Below are positions 35,705 to 46,464 of a stretch of DNA of 64,000 nucleotides, piece by piece. How positions within the stretch are numbered: position 1 is the first letter of the stretch; every line of letters begins with the position of its first letter. This stretch comes from Penium margaritaceum (taxonomy: Eukaryota > Streptophyta > Zygnematophyceae > Desmidiales > Peniaceae): NCBI GenBank assembly GCA_023375785.1, contig SZWC01004719.1, forward strand, positions 3,486 through 67,485, in the 5' to 3' direction. Made by a program: the position numbers and the translations under genes. Below the pieces are notes generated by a model, which saw only the letters and a list, made by a program, of their open reading frames with translations, was not told the origin of the DNA and searched no databases.

Positions 35705-35785
35705 TTGGTATCAGAGCTCCAGGGCTCGAATCCCACGTTAGGATTACCAGAGATGCCGACGCGGCTCACTCCTAGTGGGGGGGGG

Positions 35786-35953
35786 GTGTAGTGTGGCAGT
35801 GCCACGCCTACCGGTCGAAGGAGCCACGTGGCTGGAGCGGGGTCACTTGGGACTGTGGGCTCTGAGACGGGATGGCTTGAGGGTCGAGGGACCTCTAGCA
35901 CTACGGTTTTGGCCTAGTCGGCCAAAACCGTAGATTCCGTCAAATCCAATACA
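35786..35953 (+). repeat. TRIM right terminal repeat
   Basis: 168 bp, TGTAGTGTGG to CAATACA. It contains a perfect 14-bp stem with loop TAGTC at 35,901-35,933 (arms starting CTACGGTTTTGGCC). The left copy keeps only the GGCCTAGTCGGCC centre. Confidence 0.9.
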
Positions 35954-36103
35954 CTTACTATCTCTTGGACTATGTGTGATGTCATATGCACAAACTTTGT
36001 TCTTTGTCAGTTAGAAGGAATCATGCTAAAACATCATTGTAGACCCCTGATCCGTGACAAAATTGTGTTGCGAGCATGTTTTGCTTTTAGTTTGTAAGGA
36101 GGT

Positions 36104-36672
36104 TAACATTGTACATACAGCTTACTGTGACCTCTCGGCTCACGTTCATTGCCTTGCAGACTCCTGATGAGGCGGAGGGCACGGAAGACTGGGGAAGCAG
36201 ATGCGAGCCCGGCAGCTATTGAGCGGTTGTAAACGGCCACCGGGTACACTTCCTCACTCACTACACGTGGTGGTTGCCCTCCCAGAAGTACTTGTATCGT
36301 GTCTCGAGACAGTCCAGATTATATTTCCTTGTGCTTGAACTAAAGTGGTTTGGTAACCTAGATTAGTCTTGCGTGTGAGCTAGGTGATAGCTTAGACGGA
36401 CATAGTCTAGGTCTAAACTTGGTTCGTGGACAAGTGGGACACAAAGTGGGAGTGTTTGGGGTTGTTTAAGCGAGTGCCGGCGAGCTTCTTCTTGCCGGCC
36501 GAAGGGTGGTCTCGAGTAGCGAGTTCCACCCCATAGGACTAATCGCTCCGCTCACTGTTGTGACTAAAACTACACACACAAGCTGCCATTCTTCCCCCCG
36601 TTTGTCACTATCCATCCACAGTGTCGTGTGTAACACAGTGGCATGAGGGAAGGGGCGTTGAGTGTGACTGTT
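36104..36672 (+). repeat. 5' LTR of copia 1
   Basis: Aligns along its length with 43,522-44,090. It begins TAACATTGTACATACAG where the 3' copy has TGATATTGTACATACAG. It is followed by TTGGTATAAAGCC, a poor match to the initiator Met primer site. Confidence 0.8.
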
Positions 36673-36685
36673 TTGGTATAAAGCC

Positions 36686-36743
36686 GATGAGCTAAAGCTC
36701 ATCACACTACGCGAGAGGAGCGTAGCGTGGTCCTGGGAGGACC
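36686..36743 (+). repeat. Three consecutive stem-loops in the copia 1 leader
   Basis: GATGAGCT/AGCTCATC (36,686-36,703), CTACGC/GCGTAG (36,707-36,725) and GGTCCT/AGGACC (36,729-36,743) follow one another right after the primer site. The third is also in copia 2 (44,842-44,856). By position they could help RNA dimerisation or packaging; that is inference. Confidence 0.65.
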
Positions 36744-36769
36744 CCCTGATCAGCAACCGTAGCAACGGT

Positions 36770-37270
36770 TAAGCCAAGCAAGAGCTACACGGAGTAGTAG
36801 CGTCAGCAGCAGCCGAGCAGAAGTAGCAGACATAGAGGTGGCTATGTGGAGCAGCGACAGTAGTAGCGAGGCAGCACAGCAGCAGGCGGCAGCTGTTGCC
36901 AACAGTTGTGGAAGCGGGCACCAGCCGTAGTAACAGCTGTTCTGCCACAACACACGTGGCGGCTACGCGGAGCAGCAGCCGCAGCGGCGACAGCGTGCAA
37001 AAGTGAGCGGCAACTGCAGCTGGCAGTTGCGGCATTGGGTAGTAGCCACAATGATGGTTGTACAATCGTCGTGATTGCTGCGTAGCCACAGCATCGGCTG
37101 CAGTTGCGTGTAGCAGCAGTTGTAGCAGTGGTGACGTAGGGTAGCAAGCAGCAGTGGTAGCCATAGGCTGTATAATTGGGCAGCAGCCGCAGGTGTTGTT
37201 ACGTCTGCTGCACAAAGCAGCATTAGCAGTAGTAGCAGTAGTAGCAACAGCAACGACAGGAGCAACGACA
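36770..37270 (+). repeat. CAG/TAG trinucleotide-rich leader of copia 1
   Basis: About 500 bases dominated by AGCAGC, GTAGCA and AGTAGC triplets. Apparent minus-strand frames (Leu/Ala/Cys-rich) are shadows of it. Copia 2 has the same kind of tract at 44,740-45,120 and 45,600-45,830. Confidence 0.75.
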
Positions 37271-37389
37271 CCCTGCCATCAACATGTGCTCTCTGGTATT
37301 CCCCTCCCCGTCCTGGCTGGGTTCCCCTCTGCTCCTGGGCTGGGTGGGGGTGGTTCAGGTACACATGGTGGTCCCCAACAACCCTTCCT

Positions 37390-37690
37390 CGATTTTCCAC
37401 GCCCATTCGGGCAGGGGAAACGTTGCCGAATTTTTTCAGCAGCGTGGGGGGGGTCAATTGACAACTTCCAGGCTGAAAAAGGCCTCTCCTAGTTTTCCCA
37501 CGCCCACTCGGGCGTAGGAAACGCTACCGAAATTTTATTGGTAGTGTGGGAGGGTCTATTGGTGGTTTCCAAGCTGAAAAAGGCCTTGACATCTGTCCCA
37601 CGCCCAGTGGGGCGGGATGAACACCGTCGAATATGCTTTTGGCAGCGGTTGTCACCCAACAGCAGTACGAGCGACAGCAAAATGCGCTTG
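37390..37690 (+). repeat. Three ~100-bp tandem units in the copia 1 leader
   Basis: Units with CACGCCC at 37,398, 37,499 and 37,599. Each carries a CACGCCCA-x-GGGGC start, a small hairpin, and (first two) a GGCTGAAAAAGGCCT or AAGCTGAAAAAGGCCT end. Copia 2 holds two homologous units. Confidence 0.8.
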
Positions 37691-39265
37691 CGGCACTCCA
37701 CTAGGCTCCATGCCGAAGGACGGGCCTGTTGGATTGGGTAGTACCAGCTCCACTACGGATGCTGGCGCAGACGCCTCTGGCGTGGCTGGCAGCACAACCG
37801 TCTTGACGCGGGACAAACCCCCATCTAGCCCAAGCTCACTGGCACGTGGCCTACGCGAACCGCGTGAGCAGCAGGCTCAGCAGGCTGAACAGACGGCCAA
37901 GAAAATGGCTGATGTGTTCAAGATATTTCGGGATGTAGTCCAGCCACAGCAGCAGGAGCAACAGTAGTAGCAACATTAGTAGCAGCAGATGCCGCAGCAG
38001 GAATAACAACAGCAAAAGCAGCAGCAATGGCTACTGAGTGACGCTGTGCGAAAGGGCAAGATGACGGTCGAGAGTGCAGTTGCAGCTGACGTCGATGTGG
38101 CTCTAGGAGCATTCGATGCTGAACCGTCCGACAACTTCCCCGAGTCGGAATTAGACGCTTGTGACGAGGAAGGCAAGCTGCGCCTTTGTCTCGCACAGTT
38201 GGAAAAACGTCATCGGATCCGCCCGACCCGCCGATCTGCACCGAGCGGCGGCGCAGGCCCAAGCGACACACTCAGAGTCATCACTGACCAAGCCTCCTTA
38301 GAGGACCAGCTAGGCCGCCTAAGTCTTGGATTGTGATGAGATTCTTTGTCTTTGTCGCTCGAACAAGTCGCCCCAACACCCCTGCCGACGGCGAAGCCTC
38401 CCAAGTGGTTCGAGACCGACCCTCCTGCCTACCAGCAGGAGGACAGTTACACCACATGGGAGCCACGATTTTGCATGTGGGCAGTTAGCGAGGGGGTGTA
38501 TCAATACTTCACCAGTGCATATTGGACTGTAGATCCCCAACAGACGACAACCGCTGCTCGAGCTGCCTACTGTCTCCTTAAGGCTGTCCTAGAGGAGTAC
38601 ACCCTTGACTTCGAACCCTTCCTTGGCGATCCGGGCACCGGCAGTGGGACGGACTCTCGCGGTGCCTGGAAGTTGGCAACCACCCTCTTCGAAGGCGCGA
38701 CCATGGCCACAACCTCACAGCACCTCTCGGACTTCAACTCTCTGTGCCGGGGTGCACATGAGATACCGGCCGACTACTGGCGGCGGGCGATGCGGCTGTA
38801 CAGGGATCATGGAAAGAATGGGCCGAGGCAACTCATGGCGTTCAACACCATCCCCATTGGCGTTGGGCGCGAGTATGCAAAAGCCTTTGACAAATTCAGC
38901 CTGAAAAGTCTTCAAGAGATGGTTGACAGAGGCTTTCTCATGTCCTGGGCCATTGAGCACTTTCTGCACGTCGAAGGGGTTGGAGTAGCGAATGATGCTT
39001 GTCATGGTACGTGAGTCGCAGCCATCATTGCAGGCCAGGCAGCGTGCATTATGCCCCCTCCTCCCGCCAGTCATCGTAGCTGACAGCGGCAACTATAGTA
39101 GCAAATGGTATTGCTACCGTAGTCCAGGGGAAAAAAGGGAAGGGGAAACAGGCGGGGAGGCAAGGATGGCAAGGGACAGGATACTCCGAAGCCGACTCAG
39201 GGGCGATAGCGGGAGTGCTACAATTGCAAGGGAGCGCACCGCTACACTGAGTGCATGCTTCCCAA
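37617..39265 (+). pseudogene. Copia 1 gag
   Basis: One reading frame, broken by stops, runs from about 37,617 to the zinc knuckle. After an N-terminal Ser/Thr-rich part, a Gln tract (37,940-38,030) is interrupted by four TAG and one TAA. A coiled acidic segment follows, then a 222-codon open block (38,346-39,014) with the capsid-like PPKWFETDPPAYQQEDSY and DFNSLCRGAHEIPADYWRRA. An Arg/Gly/Lys-rich linker leads to an intact CCHC knuckle, CYNCKGAHRYTEC, at 39,216-39,254. The start codon is uncertain. Confidence 0.75.
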
Positions 39266-39775
39266 AACTGGACAAAGATTGCGTAAGGCCTACAGAAGGC
39301 GTTCGAACAGCATGAGAGCGCATCCGCGCATTCCACAATAGCGACCGATGTGGCATCCACATCAGCACCACAAGCAGCCGCCGACGATGCTGGCGACCTA
39401 TCACCTCTGGAGCAGCAGCTAGCGACACAGGCCCGCGACATCGCAGAGCTTTGCCAGCTCCTACAGATTTCTACCCAAAGAGGTGTGAGTGCATTGAATG
39501 AGTCGAGGGGTCTCATTATTGGGTCTTTCGAGTCCGTATCGTTCAGCCGGGATGGTGGTGGTGGAGCACAATGCGTTGATGAGCCCGTGGAGTCATTTGT
39601 TGCATGTGATGATGCTGGTTTGTCCGCTGTCTTTGTTGCGGCCTGCACCGTTCACGACCTGTCATGGCTTGTTGTGTCGCAAGTACGTGTCGCCTCCGTA
39701 GCTTAGCAGTCATCTGCCGAGCAACCCCTGTCTACTACGTGCACTGTCAGACGCTGTTCTGTCACTTCGCCAGAG

Positions 39776-41716
39776 CATGTGACGGATGCCACCTGGATCC
39801 TAGATTCAGGTGCCACCCATCATATGACATGTCACTGCTGTGATTTTGTTGTGCTTGGTCCTGTTGGCTCTGTGCGGTCTGTGCGGACGGCTTCTAGGCA
39901 TGAGGTTCCTCTTCAGGGTGAGGATGTGGTGCAATTCCATGGGCTGTCAGGGCCGTTCAACATCTCCAATGTATGTGCCTCATCTAAGACTCAGCCTGTT
40001 GTCTGGACGTGCGAGCATGCGGATGGGTCTCAGCGTTGCATTCACTGGTGAGGATGCCACTGTCTCTGTCTGTGCAACCGCTAAAGTAGTGCTTTGTGGC
40101 AAGGCGATTGGAGACTTGTATCACGTCTCTCACTGCCCCATGTCCACCCCCGTCACAACATCCTCCGCTGTGCGGGTTTTTGTGACGGGCATAATGTCGC
40201 CTGAGCACCAACGCCTACTACACAGACGCTTGTGTCATGTCCATCTCGATGCTGTTAATCGTCTGATTTGCATGCAACCTGCACCCAGTCTTGGCGCGGC
40301 GTCGTTCGAGGCACCACCTAAAACTGATTGCTTCCAGTGTGCTCAAGGTAAAATGCACAGGGCCACGTACCCTCTGTCCGACTCACGGGCTCTAAAGTCC
40401 CTTGAGTTGGTTCACTCTGATGTCCTTGGACCCCTCCCCGTGGAGTTCTGGGATGACAGAGGGCGATACGTTCCGACAATTACTAACGACTTCACCCGCA
40501 TGCGGTGGGTTCAGTTTGTGCCTGAAGAGCGATGCTGTACTCGCCGTGCGCACGTGGCTCATTTTGGCCGAACGCCAGTCTTGCCACGCCCTCCAAAACG
40601 TCCGTTCTAATCGGGGTGGTGAATTCATAGGGGACCTACACCGGTATTTTGCCGAAGTGGGGGTGTTTCACAACCTCTCCCCCCCCGCCACACCTCAGCA
40701 AAATGGCGTGTCCAAGCGCTGGAACCGTACCATGGAAGATGCGATTTGCTCAATGCGGGTGGATAGCGGCATGCCGGAAGCATTCGCTTTTGAGGGCATG
40801 GCATACATGACATGGGTCCGGAACCGGATCCCTCATGGCCCCCTCCCCAACACACACACCCCATACCAACTGTGGTATGGGCGCCGTGCCGACCTACGGC
40901 TCGCACGTGTCTGGGGATCTCTTGCCTGTGTCTGGTTTATACCAGAACAGCAAGGGACCAAGTGTTTCCCCCGCGGTTGCGTATGCGCATTCATGGGTGT
41001 GGCCTTATGCTCCAAGGCCTGGGGCTTCCGGGACCCTAGTCGGTGGCACATTGTTGAGTCTCGAGACGCCCTCTTCCTTGAGCGTCTCTCCTTCCACGAC
41101 CTACAGATTAGTGGCACTCCGTAGGCGCATTCCCCTGAGTGTGGTACGGTCCCGCGCACGGGGGAGGGTAGACTGACCGATGCCACGGCCCCGGTCACCC
41201 TGGACGCTACTGGTCCATCCCACCCATCAGCTAGCTTGCTTGCGATGTCCATACCACCTGCGGTGCCTACGCTGCCTCTCCCACCTGCGGCACTCATGAC
41301 ACCAGCCCACCCTATTTCCCTAGTGCCTACGTCACCCGCTGAGTCCCTAGCGTCGCCAGTGTCTTCCACAGCTACGTCACGATCAGAGGCCCCTGTGTCG
41401 TCTGTGTCGTCACCACTTTCGTCGCCAGCACGGCTAGTCAAATCGCTTGTGTCGTCACCCCCTTTCCATCTCCCCAGTCAACGCCTTGGCACCCGAAAAA
41501 TTGCGAATCATGTCAGTGCCTGATGCGTTTCCACCTTCTGTCCCGGTTACATCGCCTCCAGAGCCGTACAGACGAGGTGAGGGTGGGCGCCTTCACCCAC
41601 GTCCTACTCGCAACGTTCGTAGTGGGGACCCCGGCATGAGGTTCCTAGGTCTTAGTGCGCAGGAGCTCACTGAAGTTCACCTTGGCTGCGACACGGGCTT
41701 TGCTCATTGCTCATGA
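39776..41716 (+). pseudogene. Copia 1 pol: protease and integrase
   Basis: Protease begins WILDSGATHHMTC (about 39,791), with the catalytic Asp-Ser-Gly kept. The pre-integrase finger has LLHRRLCHVHLD and CFQCAQGKMHRA (40,205-40,365). The integrase core keeps VHSDVLGP and TITNDFTR but reads RSNRGGEF where RSDxGGEF is usual and NGVSKRWNR where NGVxER is usual, so the second Asp and the Glu are lost. Frameshifts lie near 39,980 and 40,530. A Ser/Pro/Thr-rich linker (41,160-41,560) leads towards RT. Confidence 0.85.
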
Positions 41717-41779
41717 GCAATGACTTGCACATGACTTCGCAGAGTCCACCGTCACTGTTGGCCCTCCGTCTGCAGTCTA

Positions 41780-43400
41780 TGCCTTGGCCACTCGCTGTGG
41801 AGCTGCTGGCGCCCCAGATCCTAATGTGGTGGGAGTGATACTAGATCCCAGCACGCTGCGTCAAGCTCTTGTTGGGCCCTATGCGACACTTTGGCGCGCG
41901 ACATGTGAGGCTGAGCTGGCGGCCATCGATGAACATGAGGTGTACGAGCTTGTAGACCATCCGCCAAGACGGAAGGCTGTTCAGGCCAAGTGGGTCTTAC
42001 GGAAAAAGCTGAAGCCCGACTACTCCAACGACCGCTACAAAGCTTGACTAACTACGAAGGGATTCTCTCAGGTGGAAGGGATCGAATTCACTGAAACCTT
42101 TGCACCAATTGGATGCACGACTACGGCCTTGGGTCTGCTGTCCCAGGTGGCCTAGCACGATTGGGAACTCTACCATATGGACGTCAACAACGCATTTCTG
42201 CATGGGAAGATGGATGAAGAGATCTACATGGCTCAGCCTCCAGGTTTCAAGGATGGCAGTGGTCGTGTGTGGCGGCTACGGAAGGCTCTGTACGGCCTGA
42301 AGTAGTCGCCTCGCTACTGAAGGAAGGAGATCACAGGCACGCTCCTACGAGCCGGCTATGCTCAGAGCGCGGCAGACCCGTCACTCTTTCTCTCCCAGAC
42401 TCCAACGCCACTCACGGCCATCCTGGTCTACGTTGACGACCTTCTGATCGCCTCACCCGATGTGAAGGCTGTCAAAGGAGCAAAGGGAGTACTGTAGTCG
42501 ACATACAAAATGAAATACCTAGGAGAGGCTGCCGTATTTCTGGACATGCAGATTGTGCGTGATCGCGCTCATCAGACGCTCCTGGTCCATCAGGAGTGGT
42601 ACGCTCTCACTCTGGAGGAGCTCTTCGCCGAGCTACTTAGCTGCGTACGCATTGCGTCGATCCTGATCACCGCTGACGGTCAGGACGCTCTGAAGGTTAC
42701 TGATCCAGCAGAGCTGGGGGAGCTAGTCGACGTGACCTTGTACTTGCGAGTCATTGGCTCGCTGATGTACCTAGCCATGACGACACGGCCAGACATAGCC
42801 TTCACTATCAACCTGCTCGCGCAATTCTCACAGGCACCGCACACATGGGTTTTGGAGGCTGCCCTCCGGTGCGTTCGGTACATCATGTCCACCGCTTGAA
42901 TCGGACTACACTACCGTGGGCAGGCCTCTGTGCTTCTCGACGAGTACACAGAAAGTGACTGGGCATGGAGCCCAGACGGCAAGAGTTGCACTGGCTACAT
43001 CTTCCTCGTACGAGGAACTACTATTTTGCGGGGTAGCGGCAAGCAGGACTGCATCGCTTGCAGCACCGCCAAAGCAGAGTATGTAGCTTTGGGCGTTGGC
43101 GCAACCGAGAGTGTTGTATGTTCGTCTGTTGCGTGAGCTGCATCAGTCCATGTCCCTCGTTGTGTTTCAATGTGACAACGAAAGCACAAAGGCCATCATG
43201 GAGAACTTTGGTGTGTTTCATGTACGCACAAAGCACATCAATGTCGAGTACCATTACATCCGACACCTGGTGGATTGAGGTGAGGTTCAGGTCGTGTGGA
43301 TCGGCACAGATTCGTAGCGGGCTGATTTTCTAACAAAGGCCATCAGTCGTACGAAGTTTCCTACGGCTATGCATTCTGTGGGATTGCGCCCTGCCTGTAC
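41780..43400 (+). pseudogene. Copia 1 pol: reverse transcriptase and RNase H
   Basis: Copia RT motifs in order: [63 protein letters not shown] (catalytic DD intact, about 42,436), FLDMQI, GSLMYLAMTTRPDIAF. RNase H follows with YTESDWAW, CTGYIF, CSTAKAEYVAL and CDNESTKAI. In-frame stops include TAG at 42,150-42,152 and 42,303-42,305 (where Gln is usual), TGA at 42,318-42,320 (where Trp is usual), and one frameshift near 43,110. Not translatable as a whole. Confidence 0.85.
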
Positions 43401-43521
43401 TGTGGATTGACCTTTGCTCTTGAGCCATGTCTATTGTCATTCACCGTCACTGTGTTTGTGCTGTTACCTGCATCTATTCTGTTACGTAACTGGTCTTGTT
43501 CGCCGTGGGGTCATGGGGGAT

Positions 43522-44090
43522 TGATATTGTACATACAGCTTACTGTGACCTCTCGGCTCACGTCCATTGCCTTGCAAACTCGTGATGAGACGGAGGGCAC
43601 GGAAGACTGGGGGAGCAAATGCAAGCCCGACAGCTACTGAGCGGCTGTAAACGACCACCGGGTACACTTCCTCACTCACTACACATGGTGGTTGTCCTCC
43701 CAAAAGCACTCGTATCGTGTCTCGAGACAGTCCAGATTGTATTTGCTTGTACGTGAACTAAATTGGTTTGGTAACCTAGATCAGTCTTGCGTGTGAGCTA
43801 GGTGATAGCTTAGAAAAACATAGTTTAGGTCTAAAATTGGTTCGTGGACAAGTGGGACACGAAGTGGCCGTGTTTGGGGTTGTTTGAGCAAGTGGCGGCG
43901 AGCTCCTTCTCGCCGGCCGAAGGGTGGATTCGAGCAGCGAGTTCCACCTCGTAGGACTAATCGCTGTGCTCACTGTTTTGACTAAAAGTACACACACCAG
44001 CTGCCATTCTTCCCCCTGTTTGTCCCTATCCGTCCACTGTGTTGTGTGCAACACAGTAGCATGAGGGAAGGGGCTTTGAGTGATGATTTC
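43522..44090 (+). repeat. 3' LTR of copia 1
   Basis: Preceded by a polypurine-like GGGGTCATGGGGGAT. Begins TGATATTGTACATACAG and matches the 5' LTR to about TTGAGTG, after which both drift. Ends just before the CTCAT target duplication of copia 2. Confidence 0.85.
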
Positions 44091-44095
44091 ACCTT

Positions 44096-44100
44096 CTCAT
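44096..44100 (+). repeat. Target site duplication CTCAT, left copy (copia 2)
   Basis: CTCAT at 44,096-44,100 and again at 54,908-54,912, flanking the LTRs that begin TGAT and end TCTCA. Confidence 0.88.
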
Positions 44101-44690
44101 TGATGTTGTCCACATCTTATGGTGACCCCTTGGCTCATGTCCATGCTCGTGCAGATCCCTAATGAGACAGCCACCTCAGACCAGTGGGGGAGCTGATGTG
44201 GCCTTGGTAGTGCCCAAGACTCCACGACTATCCACTTGTGACATCGGGATGAGCTGGGGCTCAGGCTCGACCGTTCTAGGCTTTTCGGTAGTGAAACCGA
44301 CTGGCCGGTTGGAGGTTTTCCATTCACGAGACAGTTATTGATGACTGAACCATGGTGCGTAGGCTTTTGCACCATGCTCCGTTTGGTTCTGACGGTTCTT
44401 GATTCGGATGCTTGAACAAGGAGATATAGCCAAAAACGTGGTTTTCGACCGGTTTGTCCATCCGCTGGAAAATGAGACGGGTCGGCGCACCGCCGCTAGC
44501 AGACGGCACTTATGACCTGACCTCCTCATTTGTCACTTACATTTCAACATCCTTAAACAAAGCCTTGGTTCACACGACATGTTCCAATCTTGCTCTCATT
44601 GTTCCTTGCATGACCTGTGAGTCAGCTAGCTAGATCAGTGGTGTCAGGCTAGTGAACAGTTGAGCTAGGAATTTTCTAGGAATTGTCTCA
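44101..44690 (+). repeat. 5' LTR of copia 2
   Basis: 590 bp, TGATGTTGTCC to TTGTCTCA. The 3' copy starts TGATCTTGTTC and ends CTTCTCA. Contains the GGTCGGCGCACCGCCGCTAG block shared with the 3' LTR. Confidence 0.9.
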
Positions 44691-44702
44691 TGGTATCAGA
44701 GC
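44691..44702 (+). promoter_or_regulatory. Primer binding site of copia 2
   Basis: TGGTATCAGAGC directly after the 5' LTR, the initiator Met tRNA type. Confidence 0.92.
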
Positions 44703-44739
44703 AACAAGCGAGAGCTTGTTGTATTGCATAGCAGAGACG

Positions 44740-46110
44740 CAGAAATCGTAGCAGCAGTGAGCAGCAGCAGCGGCTGCAGCACACAACAGCAACGGATGCA
44801 ACACACAGCAGCAGCGGATGCAGCACACAGCAGTAGCGACAGGTCCTGGAAGGACCCACCAACCTATGCCATTGCCAGGTGCAGGCCGTAACTCCTGCGT
44901 GTCAGAGGAGTCGTGCAGGAGGGGTGCAGCAATGTAGCAGCACGCCAGCTCAGCAACGCCATAGCAGCAGCTGTCCAGCAACGCAGTAACAGTGCTGGCA
45001 CTTTCGACCACAGTTGCAGCAGCATCAGAAACATCAGCAATTACAGCCGCCGAAGTGGCTTGAGGCCACTGCCGTCAAGCTCGACGGTAGCAGCAGTAGC
45101 AACAGTAGCAACAGCAGGGTGCGCCACTGCTGCCCCTGTCCGTGCAGCTTCCTAGAAGCCGCATGGACGTGGAGGAGCCACGGACAAAAATCGCGTCAGC
45201 CACCACATCCCTGTCGGCACCAGCTTGCTCCGGCTTCAAACGAACGCCGTTTTTGGCGTTTGAGGATGCGTTGGAAAGCTCTTTGGTGAAGCTCTCTAGA
45301 GCTAATTGTTTAGCTTTTTGGCGTTTGAGAATTCATGCTTTGTTTAGTGCTTTGTAGCCACCAGCAAAGACTGTTGTGCACCGCAGATTTGTTTTTCTTC
45401 CAGAATTCGGACAAAAAAGGGAAAAGTGATATTTTGTTACATTTTTTCAACTTTTTATGACTGAAAATTTCACAAGAATGTTCAGCACATTCAGGATACT
45501 CTGTGGTCCAAATTTAACTTGATTTGGACAAGCTTCACTTTTTAGTGTCAATATTTTATAACTTCAGCGCTTAGCCAAATTTCTGGCCGTCAGCACCAGC
45601 AGCTCCACAGAACAGCAGTAGCTAGCAGCAGTGGCGGCGGCATGCAGCAGCAGCAGCTTGCAGCAGCAGCAGTGTGCAGCAACAGCAATGTGCATCAGCA
45701 GCAACTTGCAGTTGCAGTGATCGGCGGCAACAGTGACAAGAGGAGTAGCAACAGGAGGAGCGGCAGCAGCAGCGGCATCATCGGCGGCAGTTGCAGCAGC
45801 CTCGACATCAGCAGCGGCTGTCTTTTTTTTTCTTCCTCTTCCTTGTTATTCCCCTCTCCTCTCGGTTTGGGCTCCCCCTGCTGGTCCTTTGGGTGAATTG
45901 GGGGTTGGGACAGGTACCCGGAGATCCCCCAAGGCCCTCCCATTTTTTCACGCCCACTGGGGCAGGGGGAACGCTGTCGGATTTTTTCCGGCAGCTGGGA
46001 GGGTCCACCCACTGCATTCCCAAGCTGAAATAGGCCTTGAAATTTTTTCCACTCCCACTGGGGTGAGGTGATTGCTGCAGGATTTTTTCAGCAGCTACAA
46101 CGGGAGCAGC
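44740..46110 (+). repeat. Copia 2 leader and gag-region repeats
   Basis: CAG-rich tracts (44,740-45,120 and 45,600-45,830), the GGTCCT/AGGACC hairpin (44,842-44,856), and two ~100-bp units (CACGCCC at 45,949, CACTCCC at 46,050) homologous to those in copia 1. A short PPKWLEA stretch near 45,050 resembles the PPKWFET of copia 1 gag, so a gag relic is present, but most of gag was not recognised. Bases 45,300-45,590 are AT-rich with nothing I recognise. Confidence 0.65.
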
Positions 46111-46464
46111 AGCTGAGGGGGCAGAGTGCGACCGCCGTCTGAGTCGACGGTAGCAGCGACAACAGCCACAACATTCGTAGTGGCAGAGTGCTACTGCCAT
46201 CAGGTTTGACAATAGCAGCAACAGCAAAAGTACTGACAGAGCAGCACTATGCAAAGACAGCAAGGCCGTAGACATGGCCAGCAGTCACCACTGTAGCAGC
46301 AGCGAGCCAGGCAACTGGTCTGGTTTCCATGACCTCCACCTCCCATCCTGTCGGTAGTGTGCTTTCCCCGACATAGAAGCCCATCGTCGTCCTTCCAGAT
46401 TGCTTAGCTTAAGCAGTAGTTCCTTGCTGCTGGGAATCGTCAGCTTGTCGAGCTTCACCGATGG

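Larger units (their letters stand above)
35544..35953 (+). mobile_element. TRIM (terminal-repeat retrotransposon in miniature)
   Basis: A 410-bp element with two short direct terminal repeats (35,544-35,704 and 35,786-35,953) around an 81-bp interior without coding capacity. The interior starts with the initiator Met primer site TGGTATCAGAGC (35,706-35,717) and ends with a G-run polypurine tract (35,776-35,785). Perfect 5-bp target duplications CTTAC lie at 35,539-35,543 and 35,954-35,958. These are the defining parts of TRIMs, which move using proteins from other LTR elements. The terminal repeats differ at many positions, so the insertion is old. Confidence 0.92.
36104..44090 (+). mobile_element. 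Ty1/copia element 1
   Basis: An LTR retrotransposon with LTRs at 36,104-36,672 and 43,522-44,090 (each about 569 bp), a long CAG-rich leader, gag, and pol in the copia order protease, integrase, RT, RNase H. Many stops and frameshifts, and two changed integrase catalytic residues, make it inactive. I found no matching target duplication (GAGGT before, about CACCT after), so the ends may be off by a few bases or rearranged. It is related to copia element 2 in LTR, leader and pol. Confidence 0.88.

Noticed and set aside
36750-37457. Minus-strand Leu/Ala/Cys-rich frames
   Set aside because: Shadows of the CAG triplet tract in the copia 1 leader.
36099-44095. Target duplication for copia 1
   Set aside because: The bases before the 5' LTR (GAGGT) and after the 3' LTR do not match; I do not claim one.
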